Source: Pinus tabuliformis (lineage: Eukaryota; Streptophyta; Pinopsida; Pinales; Pinaceae). From it: 64,000 nt of DNA. This document shows, in pieces, positions 11,893-21,288 of the stretch (positions are counted from its first letter, which is position 1; each line of letters begins with the position of its first letter). The stretch covers positions 797,385,119 to 797,449,118 of the forward strand of contig CM062805.1 in the NCBI GenBank assembly GCA_031772625.1. The letters are read 5' to 3'. Under the pieces are notes generated by a model. The model worked only from the letters and a program-made list of their open reading frames with translations, was not told the DNA's origin and made no database searches. The translations under genes were made by a program, and so were the position numbers.

Positions 11893-13592
11893 TGTGAAAA
11901 TTCCGTAAACCAAAATCCCTCTGCAACCACTGATTAAACTTCTATTTGTTAATTACTGAAACAAATTATTTACTGCTTCCTACAACCAATATTGAAGCTA
12001 ATACACTGTAGCCTACACCAATTAAATAATATGCCCAAAACAAGAACAGAACAATAGAGAAAGATACAACACAAATGACAGTATTTTATGGACAAATGTC
12101 CTCGGAAAAACCCAATGCGGGAAAACCGGTGCAACATGTTATGCTCCACGATATCCCAAGGCCGAGAACGGATATCAAAGGAGGTAACGTCAAACCACTT
12201 AGGGATTAACAGCTACCCCTGCTAAACCAGAGAGGGATCTCTCTATGAGCTCACAACCAATGATGACTAGAGTAGGAAAGGATGTTAGGCTAGATATGTT
12301 CAACTCAAAGGTTTTGAAGATTTTAGGGTTTTGCTGAGTCAGGAGTGAAAATCAAGGAACCAGGTCAAGGGATCAAAGGTTTCAGCTACAAGAGATATAA
12401 AGGAGAAGGGTAGGTATGCTTTTGTGATACTTTAGGGTTTTGTCGATGTACTATAGGGTGGAAAAGCAGAGATCAAAATGAGCATGGCAAGCATGAATTC
12501 ATTTATCAGAAGACAAGTGACATAAATATGAAATTCGTAACAAAACAGAGCTTAAAACTAAGAATTCCGTTTATAACCTCAAAGGAAAATCACTGAAAAT
12601 CATAGGCATGGAAAGAGAATGGAATTATCATTCATATAAGACTATAACAGAGAGAAAACATGATCACAAACTCACAACACAAGAATTCCTGAATAATAGC
12701 TGCAACTGTCCTTTGAATTTCTGCAAAAGTGATGAAGTACAAGCTCCAAGAGTTCTACTCACTGATGTCCAACCTATTCTATGACTGAAAACTAGATACA
12801 TATAGACCAAAACCATTTTCCCCTCTCTCAGGGTCGAATCCTTTAGTTTAGGAACTGATTACATGAGGTGTTCAACAAAACCCTAATGTCTAGGGAGGTT
12901 AAAACAAATCCTCCATTTAAACTTTGACTGAACTGCCCTCATAAATGAGGCCTAAATTTACATGAAAACAACCTAACAAGCTTATTTACCTTTCATTACA
13001 TCATTATTACACCAAAGACAAGTAATTACATCATGATAACTCAAATCTAGCTGATAAAACTGAGAAATAGTGGTTTCAGCCAAAAGCGCAACAAATTCAA
13101 GCAAAAGCGCAGCGTGCCAAGAGAAAGCACAATGAAATTGGTAGAATTGATTTTTGGAGGCCTTCCCGAGGTCCAAATCTTGATCTGAAAAGTGTTGGAG
13201 ATAGCCCTGGATGTCTGCTACATGATAGAATCTTCAAGAACTGAAAAAGGTTGCTCCTAGCCCTCCAAAACTTCATTCTCCCAGAGGTACTCTCAAAACC
13301 ACAACGAGCTCTTCAAAAAGAGGGTAGAGGTGTTTTTTTGAGTAGTTTTCAGCCTTTTCCACCTACCAAAACTTGCTGAAGGTCTGCTCCCAAAGGCTAC
13401 AAGTGATGAGGAATCTAAATATGCAAACCAAATGTCATTTAGAGCTCCCCGTTAAAAGCGCATCGTGGGGCATGCTGTGTTTTTGACCTAGTGACCGTCT
13501 CAAAATTTACCAAAAATTCATGAATTCCAAAATTTCTCCAAATTCCTTCAAAATTGGTCCAGAGCTGCTCCATGAAGTCTTGAATAGGTATG

Positions 13593-14810
13593 CTATGCTA
13601 TGAGGGAAGCATCAACAAGCAAATCCAACTTAACCCTCTCTTTTGGCTTGATTAGGGTTTCCTTGAGTTTTTCCTTCAACTGTTTGATCTTGACTTTGGA
13701 GACCTGATTCCTTGTGTAGTAATGAGCAACCATGTGTCTTTGCAATTTGTTGTCTTTGTTGGCCCTCTTAAGAAGCTTTTCCAAATGGCAATTCACTTTG
13801 TCAAGCCAAAACTCCCTATTCTCATTGATTTCTGCTGCAATTAGGTCAACTGAAGACATTTGCTCTCTTTGTTGCTGAAGTGCCCTTTTGAGGCCTCTAG
13901 TCCTTGGCCTCTTCCTTGTCACCTGCTCTTGATGCTCATCTGAATCATCTGTGTCAACTACTGCTTTTCCCTTTACATCTTCTTTGCCAACATCAACCTT
14001 ATGCTTATCCAAGAGTAGTTGATTTACCTTCAATTGCTTATTCTCCTGCTCTAGGAATGAAATCATGAAATTGGCCTTAGACAAGTTGTCCTTAAGCTCT
14101 TTGATCTCAGCATCTTTCTCCATGATGACTTGCTTTACTGTCTTATGCTCTTCATTAATCTTCAAGTCTACTATATCAGTGTCAAGATGGAATGGCTCCT
14201 CATCTTGCAAAGGTGCCTCATGCTGTGATGGTGATCCTTGTTCTGCTGATGTAAGCTTGGCCCCTTCCACAATGTGTGGAGCAAACACAAGCCTCCTTCC
14301 TCTCTGATATGTTTGAGTCACCTCAGGCCTAGGTGTCCTCTTGACTACAATTCTGCTAGATGAGCCAATCTCCATATGCTTGGATGGTGCTGATGGTGTA
14401 CTTTGGCTTGTAGACTGACTAGCAGAAGGCAAAAAGACATTTGATTGAATGAATGTCTCCCAAGTGATGTTCTTTTGTGCAAGCTGATGCAATACAATGA
14501 TTTTGATGAGGGCATGGTGAAAAAGGCTGGTTTGATGATCACTTTGTTTATGCTGCACCTTCTCTGCCATTTTAGCCAAGCTCTTGTAGAGGTAGTAGGG
14601 TAGGTTAAGTGGTTTTACCCCTGTGAAATGCATGAGCAATTTGACATGATACTTGTACAATCTAGAAAATCTTCCCTCACATGTAAAATACTTCATAATG
14701 ATCTTCATCAATGGAGCAAACTTCTCAAGGAGCTGTCCAAAAGGAAAAACCTTCTTAATGTTGTGTTTGTAGTGACCTTTGATGAAGGGTTTGTAGTTTT
14801 GCACATCCAA
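13593..14810 (-). CDS. Unknown protein carried by unit F1, 405-residue frame
   Basis: I do not recognise a named family. Residues 1-110 are mainly helical with the conserved segment FTCEGRFSRLY (42-52) and LLMHFTGVK. Residues 120-145 are Ser/Pro rich. Residues about 221-270 look like a coiled coil rich in K, E and L. A basic patch RKRPRTRGLKR (299-309) could be a nuclear signal. The C-terminal 95 residues are charged helix ending KPKERVKLDLLV. F2 holds homologous segments at 35788-37056, so the protein was carried by the mobile unit. The layout resembles proteins labelled plant transposon protein in repeat-rich genomes, but I cannot confirm that. A related upstream piece lies at 14708-15127. 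Confidence 0.6.
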   Translation of the reverse strand: MDVQNYKPFIKGHYKHNIKKVFPFGQLLEKFAPLMKIIMKYFTCEGRFSRLYKYHVKLLMHFTGVKPLNLPYYLYKSLAKMAEKVQHKQSDHQTSLFHHALIKIIVLHQLAQKNITWETFIQSNVFLPSASQSTSQSTPSAPSKHMEIGSSSRIVVKRTPRPEVTQTYQRGRRLVFAPHIVEGAKLTSAEQGSPSQHEAPLQDEEPFHLDTDIVDLKINEEHKTVKQVIMEKDAEIKELKDNLSKANFMISFLEQENKQLKVNQLLLDKHKVDVGKEDVKGKAVVDTDDSDEHQEQVTRKRPRTRGLKRALQQQREQMSSVDLIAAEINENREFWLDKVNCHLEKLLKRANKDNKLQRHMVAHYYTRNQVSKVKIKQLKEKLKETLIKPKERVKLDLLVDASLIA

Positions 14811-15127
14811 GTCCAGGCTCTTAAACCACTTCTCTCCACTGTTTGGTATCCCTGTGTTGCTGTTATGGCTTTAGTTGAAATGGTGAAACTGACCCCTGCA
14901 ATAGTGACCTTATCTCTCCTAAGATTAGTGGCAAACAAGCTGGTCAACTTGGCATGATACTTGACTTGTTGAACTTGCTCACAAAACCCTAAACACCCTA
15001 CATTCTGAAAGCATTGATTGGATAGTGAGGAGGACATCAACTCATGGGTGTTGAGTGGTTCATACCTTGATATTTGACCTCCCTTATTATAAGATTTCTT
15101 TTCTTCCTCCATGTTGGTAGTTTGCAA
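14708..15127 (-). CDS. N-terminal region piece of the F1 protein
   Basis: A 139-residue frame whose first part (ISRYEPLNTHELMSSSL, then GCLGFCEQ, then NLRRDKVTIAGVSFTIS) is homologous to the F2 frame at 36511-37056 (ISRYEPTSAHDIMSSPF, NLRR replaced by SLRRDKVTIDGV). This marks the amino-terminal end of the protein carried by the unit. It overlaps the 405-residue frame in another register. The fossil rule is applied and the two are left as separate pieces. Function unknown. Confidence 0.5.
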   Translation of the reverse strand: MQTTNMEEEKKSYNKGGQISRYEPLNTHELMSSSLSNQCFQNVGCLGFCEQVQQVKYHAKLTSLFATNLRRDKVTIAGVSFTISTKAITATQGYQTVERSGLRAWTWMCKTTNPSSKVTTNTTLRRFFLLDSSLRSLLH

Positions 15128-17806
15128 GAGAAAACCCTAGTGGGAAAAACAGGGGAAGTGAGTGAAGAGATAGGATGAAGGGTTTAGGGAAGGGAAATGA
15201 GGGTAAGAAAATTTAGGGAAGTAGGTAGGAGTGTCAGGGAACTTTGGGAAGTGGAAAGGAATGAAATTGGTGTAGGATTTAGTCTAGGGAATTTTTACAC
15301 AATCCTAGCTAGGAAAACTGCCAAAAACACAGCGTGGGGACAAATGGAGGCTATGCACCCTATAAACAAGGAAATAAAGTTGATGGAGGTGTCTAGAGAC
15401 TTGAACTTACTTGTAAAATGCTGATGAAACTTCAATTGCCCTTTGAAAACCCTTGAAAACAAGTTTTGTGGCCTTTGGAGAGAAAACACAACGGAATTTC
15501 TGAAAGCGCAACGTGCCTACTTGGATTGAGTTTTTGAAGTATCCTTTGCCTATGAAAACGCTGTGGAGGTGGCTTGTTGATGAGTGAGAGTTCTTTGCCT
15601 ATGAAATGAGTGAGAGAAATGAATTGGTGTGGTCTTTATAGCTTGTAGAAGTCAAATTCTTCATAGTGGTACGGTGGCCCACCATGTGTTTTTCACTTTG
15701 CTTTAAAAACTATGTATCTTTGGAACATTTGAATGCAACTTTAGAGCATTAGAACTTATTACATGATATTTGAAATAAATTACATTTTGAAACAAAACTT
15801 TTAGAGCAAATTCCCTATTACTACTTCATTTGTTGGATTTATGAATGAAATGACAGATTTTGATGACTTTGACCCTAATGACCTAATGATGACTCCGAGT
15901 TGAATGAGGACCATGATGATATGATTGAAGTGATGATGATGACCTTTCATTGATGGCACATCCAACTGAGTGATGGCAATGACTGGAACATGAAAATTTT
16001 GAAAGGAGCAGTAATAGACCTAGACACACTAGCCAGTGACCAAATTTTTATTTTGAAAACCTAATGAAATGATAACAATTTGACTTGAGATCCTAACACA
16101 AACCTTGTAAGAGCATATGTGATCACCGATGACTGGCAGGATTAACAGGCAGTAACACATCAGATCTGAGGGTTTTTATTACTATGCAGTGGTTTTCTGA
16201 ATACAACTCTGGATGCCCTCCCAACAATCCAGTTATAGAGAAATAAACTGGCAGAAGAAATTTGTGAGATTGTCGCACTCTGCTCGGCAAGTCTCGGCTA
16301 TTCCGACAGCTAAATTAACGTGTCCCTGGCTATTTCTGCACTGCCTCTGCATGGGCCTTGCGTCAGCCTCTAAGGCTCTGCGTTTGCTCAACTTGGGATC
16401 AATTTGTGTTCTAGAGTAGTTTCTAGCCCTCCCAGCTCATAAATGTTAGCGCCCTCAACAAATTCAGACTTCTGCTTGGAGAACTGCGCTGCTTCTGCGT
16501 GAGCCCTTCTAGTTGAACGTCAACCTCTACGTGAGCTCTTCTGGCTCTGTGTTAACCCCTCCTGGGTCCTGCGCTGCCTCCTTTTGGTGTCTCTCTGCCT
16601 CTCTGCTACGTATCCTGGGCTCTGGAGAAGTTACTCCAACCCAACTATCCCTGCCCCTTACTGCAAAAACTCACTATCGATATTCTCCCGACAATTGCTC
16701 TGCTTTAGAAAATCGAACTTTTGAACTCACTCTGTGTGTGTTTCGAAAGTGACCCTCAAGTTTCCTTAAATAATCTCCTTGTTGACATTCAACGGCCCAT
16801 ATTAGAAGCTAATCAATGGCTAAGATCATTTATGCTTGATCCTCGTCCACAGTTTATATTAATACCCTTTAATTATTTTATTTTCCTTAGTTTAGACTTA
16901 AGGTCCCATTAAAAATAATTACCTATTTTAATAAAATTGTTTCTCGGTGGAATTTCCCAAAATGCTTTCTGGGTTCTTTGGAATACATGTGCCTAAGCCT
17001 CCCTGTAAAATTTGAGACTTAAAGCACATTCGATGCTACCAGGAATCAACACTCCCTCTTAGCGAGGAATGCGCTCTAGCAATGCAACCTGTGGAAGCAT
17101 CACTCTGTTCTATAACATCTCCCTCTGCGCTGATGATGTCTGACATGCTGCCCACCAACAACTATGCAAATGCCATTGACTCTGCCACTGTCAACACTGC
17201 ATCTGTACTGCAACTCCCTTTGAATTTCTGCATCCGTGTTGCTGCTGGCACTGGTATTGCCCACTGCTCCTGCACTGCAAACTGTTGTTGCTACTGCATC
17301 AACAATGGAAAAACATCCCAAATTACTGAACTAACTATGTTCAGTATGACACCATGTGAACGCTGGCACCTAACTACTGCTAGTCTCTGCGTTGAACGTC
17401 TAAATCTTTTGCACTGCTGCCGACCTCTGCTCTGTGCCATCTACACTACTGCCAACTCTGCTCTATGCTGTTTAGTCTCTGGCACTCTTAGCCACTGCAA
17501 TTGTCTCTCCGACACTCCTCAACACCATCCGACACTAGTCCATCTTGCTACCACAAAACTGGGCTCTTGTAGCAAGGTATTGATCCAAGACGTGAGCTCT
17601 TCAAGAGACTTGCCCATATATAGCTCTTTCGAACTATAGCTCCAAATCAACCCACCTCTCTCTTGGAGGCATCTCGACTGTCATGGCGAACTCCTCCTCT
17701 TCGATCTTCGCAGGTGCAACCTTTGGATTGTGCTTCTTATCTTTGTCCTTCTTCCTGAGAGGACACTGAGTTGATTAGTGATCCATCTCACCACACCTGA
17801 AGCACT

Positions 17807-18145
17807 TTATCTTCGAGACATCCTTCTTTCACCTTCGTTGCCCTCCGGACCCTTCAATGCAAGGGTTGCATTCTCCTCCTCCTCCTTGGGCTTCGACCCA
17901 CTATTGCTACTTCCGTCAAGCTTACACTTGACCAAGTCTCTCCTCAACTCCTTTTGCTTGAGAGCTGCCCACATCTCATCCCAATTCGGCAAAGTTGCCC
18001 TGCCCAGGATACTCTGGACAAAGACTTGCCACTCATCTGAGACAAAATTTAGGGCTAGTCTAACCAACTTGGAATCTTGAGGTGTAGACCCCACAGTTGA
18101 TAACTCATCTTGGGTCTCCTGAAGCTTCGTGAGGAATGGATCCAC
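17807..18145 (-). pseudogene. gag, C-terminal half, internal 2
   Basis: Copia gag segment: DPFLTKLQETQDELS, then SDEWQVFVQSILG and WDEMWAALKQKELRRD, ending in a basic, glutamate-rich linker before the CCHC knuckle. It is homologous to 7003-7290 in internal 1. As part of gag it would form particles and bind RNA. Confidence 0.82.
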
Positions 18146-18157
18146 ACGCTCCCCCTT

Positions 18158-18382
18158 CTACATTTGAGAAGATCTCAGTTTCTGTTCAAGGTACATCTTC
18201 TGCTGCTCGGAAGATCCCTGATATAGCATAGACAACGCATCCCACATCTCCTTAGCAGTCCCTCTGTGAGCGATGTGACAGACAACATGATCCTTCACTC
18301 CGTCAAGGATCATTCTCTTTGCCTTCGCCATTTCTGCCTTGTACTTCTTCAACGGAACTGCATCTGCAGGGACAACCACCAC
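18158..18382 (-). pseudogene. gag, N-terminal half, internal 2
   Basis: Copia UBN2-type gag: PLKKYKAEMAKAKRMILDGV, DHVVCHIAHRGTAKEMWDAL, then QQKMYLEQKLRS. It is nearly the same protein as at 10989-11375 in internal 1, which confirms the tandem copies. It lies about 470 bases from the primer-binding site. Confidence 0.84.
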
Positions 18383-18847
18383 GCTGTCAACATATTTCTT
18401 GAGAGCATGCTCATCTAGAAGGATGACATTCTCGCCTTCTAGATGACATAGTTGGATGCCCCATCCAACTTGTCTTGATCTCTCAAGCCACTGGTTGCCA
18501 TTTCTGCCACGAAAGCGATCGAACTGCTCCTCTCTGCTTCTTACTGCTGTTGCTCAACCAATAAGAGAGCGAACTTCTCGGCGGGAAGTCTACTAAGGAA
18601 AAGTTCCCTCACAGTGCTTCTCTTCTCTTTTGACGTCTTTCTGCCCAACGAAACGGTTTGCAGAAAAATTGCGTCCCACTAGCTCCTCCTCACGCTGAGA
18701 CTTCAACGCTGCTCCCTCTACCACAACAAGATTTCGATCTGGAAGCCCTTCTCTCTGTCGACTCACTCAGAGAGGGATTGCCTTGAAATTCTGCCCTCCT
18801 GGCTTGGACTGTGCTTTGGCATTGTTTTTCTTGCTTCTCTTGAACTA

Positions 18848-18859
18848 GCTCTAATACCA
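18848..18859 (-). promoter_or_regulatory. Primer-binding site, internal 2
   Basis: Minus strand TGGTATTAGAGC sits directly next to the LTR3 boundary at 18860. It matches the initiator-Met tRNA primer consensus at 11 of 12 bases. It defines the 5' end of the internal region and the minus orientation of the array. Confidence 0.87.
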
Positions 18860-19978
18860 TGTGAAAATTCCGTAAACTAGAATCCCTATTGCAGCAATTG
18901 ATTAAAATTCTCCTATTTGTTAATTACTGAAACAAATTATTTATTGCTTCCTACAACAAATATCGAAGCTAATCTACTGCAGCCTATACCAATTAACTAA
19001 TATGCCCAAAACAAGAACAAAACAATAGAGAAAGATACAACACAAATGACAATATTTTTTGGACAAATGTCCTCGAAAAAAACCCAATGCGGGAAAACCG
19101 GTGCAATAGATCTGAGGGTTTTTATTATTATGTAATAGTTTTCTAAATACAACTCTGGATGCCCTCCCGACAATCCAGTTATAGAGAAATAAACTGGCAG
19201 AAGAAATTTGTGAGATTACCTCACTCTACCAGGCAAGTTCCGGTCGCTGAACCAACGTGTCCCCGACTATTTCTGCACTGCCTTTGCGTGGGCCCTGCGT
19301 CAGCTCAACTGGGAATCAGTTTGCCTTTGGAGCACCATCCCTCCCAACACAAAAATGTCAGTTCCCTCAGCAAATTCAGACTTCTACTTGGAGAACTGCG
19401 TTGCTTCTGCATGAGCCCTTTTGGCCCAACATTAGCCTCTGTGTGAGCCCTTCTGTCTCAATGACAACCCCTCTTGGGTCCTGCGCTGCCTCCTTATGGT
19501 GTCTCTATACCTCTCTGCTATGTATCCTGGGCTCTGGAAAAGATACTCCAATCCAACTATCCCTACCCCTCACTGCAAAAGCTCACTATCGATATTCTCC
19601 CGGCAGTTGTTCTACTTCAGAGAATCGAACTTTTGAACTCACTCTGTGTGTTTCCAAGTGACCCTAAAGCTTCCTTAAATAATCTCCTTGTTGACATTCA
19701 ACGGCCCAGACTAGAAGCCTTTAATGACTAAGATCATTTCTGCTTGATCCTCGTCTTCTTTTAGAAGTTACGCCCACAATTTATATTAATACCCTTTAGT
19801 TATTTTATTTTCCTAGGTTTAGACTTGGGGTCCCATTAAAAATAATTAATTATTTTAATAAAATTGTTTTTGGGTGGAATTTCCCAAAACGCTTTCTCGG
19901 TTCTTTGGAATACATGTGCCTAAGCTGCCCTGCGAAATTTGAGACTTAGAGCACATCCGATGCTACTAGAAATCAACA
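18860..19978 (-). repeat. Array LTR3 (5' LTR)
   Basis: An uninterrupted 1,119-bp LTR. On the minus strand it begins TGTTGATTTCTAGTAGCATC and ends GGAATTTTCACA. It is the best reference copy in the window for this LTR family. The host intron starts immediately to its right at 19979. Confidence 0.88.
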
Positions 19979-21051
19979 GTATTTACTAGCTATAATCTTT
20001 GTTCAGAACATTTGGTTCCTGCAGCTGCTGCTAGTTATCTATTTTTTTCTTCCTTTAGGATGTGTCGAATAAGACTAAAAAACTCATACGGCAATTTCAA
20101 GTACAAAGATGCCTATGGTTGTCGATGATTAGATTAGGGATAATAAAAAACAAATGGTATAATGTTCTATGATAGATGATAGTGAATGTTTTCTGTGAAT
20201 GTTGTTGGTGAAATAGAATACATCATTTCAGCTGATTTACAGACCTGGGTTTTAAAATTTAATCCATCGTGTACATTTTAAAATTTAGACTTGAGATAAG
20301 AACTCTTCAGGGGCCATTGGGAGAATTTTGGTGGTTTCGGGATAAGACATTTGTCTTGATGATTAAGCCATCCAAACCTGAGTTGATACATCAATCTTAT
20401 TCTCATTTAGATACAGCATTGCTGATTTCTTGTGTTCATAATTTTGGATATTACTACCAATAGCTATGCTGTAGTCAATAATATCATCCGATCAACATGA
20501 CTTGTCTATTTCTTACAGTTATAAAATAATTGTTAACTTGTTAAGTTACACTAAGTGTAAGACAAGAAGCTAGGTACACATACTGGTCCAACTTTTCCTT
20601 TTTGTTTCATTTGCTATTGTCAATGGGACCAGGCACCTTTAAAGATTCAAACTGCTTGTATCGGCTAGATTAATTCACTTCAGACATAGTCCTGCTATGG
20701 AAGAGGATTATTTTGGGCTTGCTCAATAACATGGAGATAGTGTGAAATGAAGTAATGGTTATGTGCTTGCCTTTCTGTTCCCAGATTATAGTCACATCGT
20801 GGATATCTTGCATACAAAAGAAATGTGACGAGATGTGCTGGAAACGGAAATTTAATTTATGTGCCTGCCTTTCTGTTCCCAGATTATAGTCACATCGTGG
20901 ATATCTTGCATACAAAAGAAATGTGACGAGATGTGCTGGAAACGGAAATTTAATTTCATGTTTGTTTAGAAAGATTAAATTTGGCTTTTGAATGGAATTC
21001 TTCCCTGCTTACTGTTTTGCTTACTGTTTTCAGTAACTTGTATCATTGCAG
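19979..21051 (+). other. Intron sequence before the peptidase exon
   Basis: About 1.07 kb of AT-rich DNA between the retrotransposon array and the acceptor site TTGCAG at 21046-21051. No upstream peptidase exon is recognisable here. The reading frame at 20269-20463 has no known motif. The stretch contains a recent 98-bp tandem duplication (20761-20956). Most likely it is the last intron of the peptidase gene. Confidence 0.6.
20761..20956. repeat. 98-bp tandem duplication
   Basis: The units 20761-20858 and 20859-20956 are adjacent and differ at one visible position (GTGCTTGCC versus GTGCCTGCC). Each unit carries a polypyrimidine stretch ending TTCTGTTCCCAG that resembles a splice acceptor. 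The near identity means the duplication is recent. Confidence 0.93.
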
Positions 21052-21288
21052 ACAACCCTGCCAACCAAAGAAATTGTGCAAGCTTTGGTGAATAAAGGAT
21101 ATGATGTTGTTCTGTCTGATGATGCTGGTCGGTTTGTTTGCAATTATGTATACTATCACTCACTTCGCTATGCTGCCAAGCATGGCATCAAATCTCTGTT
21201 TGTACATGTCCCTCTGTTTTCAAAGGTGGATGAGGAAATTCAGATGCAGTTTATTAAATCTGTTTTGGAGGTACTGGCATCTATTTGA
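21052..21288 (+). CDS. Pyroglutamyl-peptidase I (peptidase C15), terminal exon
   Basis: This exon encodes the last 78 residues of a plant pyroglutamyl-peptidase I, a cytosolic cysteine peptidase that removes N-terminal pyroglutamate. It opens TTLPTKEIVQAL just after the acceptor TTGCAG, where I recall plant homologues having the matching T-T-L-P segment. The catalytic Cys lies in GRFVCNYVYYHSL (residue 30, codon 21139-21141). The catalytic His is in SLFVHVPLF (residue 52, codon 21205-21207). The end, LEVLASI then TGA, matches the usual C-terminus in place and length. The frame is clean. The catalytic Glu and the first ~140 residues, on upstream exons, are not in this window. It is either the end of a gene with a very long, retroelement-filled intron or a detached exon. 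Confidence 0.85.
   Translation, partial: TTLPTKEIVQALVNKGYDVVLSDDAGRFVCNYVYYHSLRYAAKHGIKSLFVHVPLFSKVDEEIQMQFIKSVLEVLASI

Larger units (their letters stand above)
12137..16157 (-). mobile_element. ORF-bearing TG...CA unit F1 (4.0 kb)
   Basis: The unit runs TGTTATGC...CAGTAACA and is flanked by caaca (12132-12136) and catca (16158-16162), a 5-bp target duplication with one difference. A full homologue, F2, lies at 34134-38249. Both have TGTTA...TAACA ends, about 4 kb length and a multi-domain protein on the minus strand. I find no direct LTR pair inside it, and the ends share only five inverted bases. The 5-bp duplication and TG...CA ends favour a very long solo LTR or LARD-like LTR derivative over a DNA transposon. 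The coding region has very few breaks in this copy. Confidence 0.72.
11893..17051 (-). repeat. Array LTR2 (shared), split by unit F1
   Basis: The two parts 11893-12136 and 16163-17051 form one LTR of about 1,133 bp, interrupted by the 4,021-bp unit F1. The left part ends in ACCGGTGCAACA and the right resumes with AGATCTGAGGG, the same order seen uninterrupted in LTR3 near 19096-19118. A purine tract begins at 17052 and a primer-binding site ends at 11892, so this LTR is the junction between the two tandem units. Confidence 0.86.
17052..18859 (-). mobile_element. Internal 2 of gag-only array
   Basis: This uninterrupted 1.8-kb internal region lies between the purine tract (17052 onward, ctccctcttagcgagg on the plus strand) and the primer-binding site at 18848-18859 (TGGTATTAGAGC on the minus strand). 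It holds copia gag in its first 1.1 kb with a CCHC knuckle at about 17770-17820 (KCFRCGEMDH). After that come about 650 bases with no recognisable pol domain. A full copia internal is usually 4 kb or more, so this is a gag-only derivative, and copy 1 shows the same layout. Confidence 0.85.
5131..19978 (-). mobile_element. Tandem gag-only copia array (three LTRs, two internals)
   Basis: Reading the minus strand, the order is LTR3 (18860-19978), internal 2 (17052-18859), LTR2 (11893-17051), internal 1 (6252-11892), LTR1 (5131-6251). The middle LTR abuts a primer-binding site on its left and a purine tract on its right, so it serves both units. Without nested insertions, the internals are about 1.9 and 1.8 kb and the LTRs about 1.12-1.13 kb. 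Each internal carries a copia gag but no recognisable protease, integrase, RT or RNase H, which matches the TR-GAG class of non-autonomous plant elements. The flanks aatta (left) and gtatt (right) do not form a clear target duplication. Confidence 0.85.

Noticed and set aside
12137-16157. Unit F as a TIR DNA transposon
   Set aside because: The ends share only five inverted bases (TGTTA/TAACA), there is no transposase catalytic pattern, and the 5-bp target repeats with TG...CA ends fit LTR-derived units better.
20057-20140. Upstream exon of the peptidase gene after TTCCTTTAG
   Set aside because: The translation shows none of the conserved segments expected before the last exon, such as the region with the catalytic Glu.
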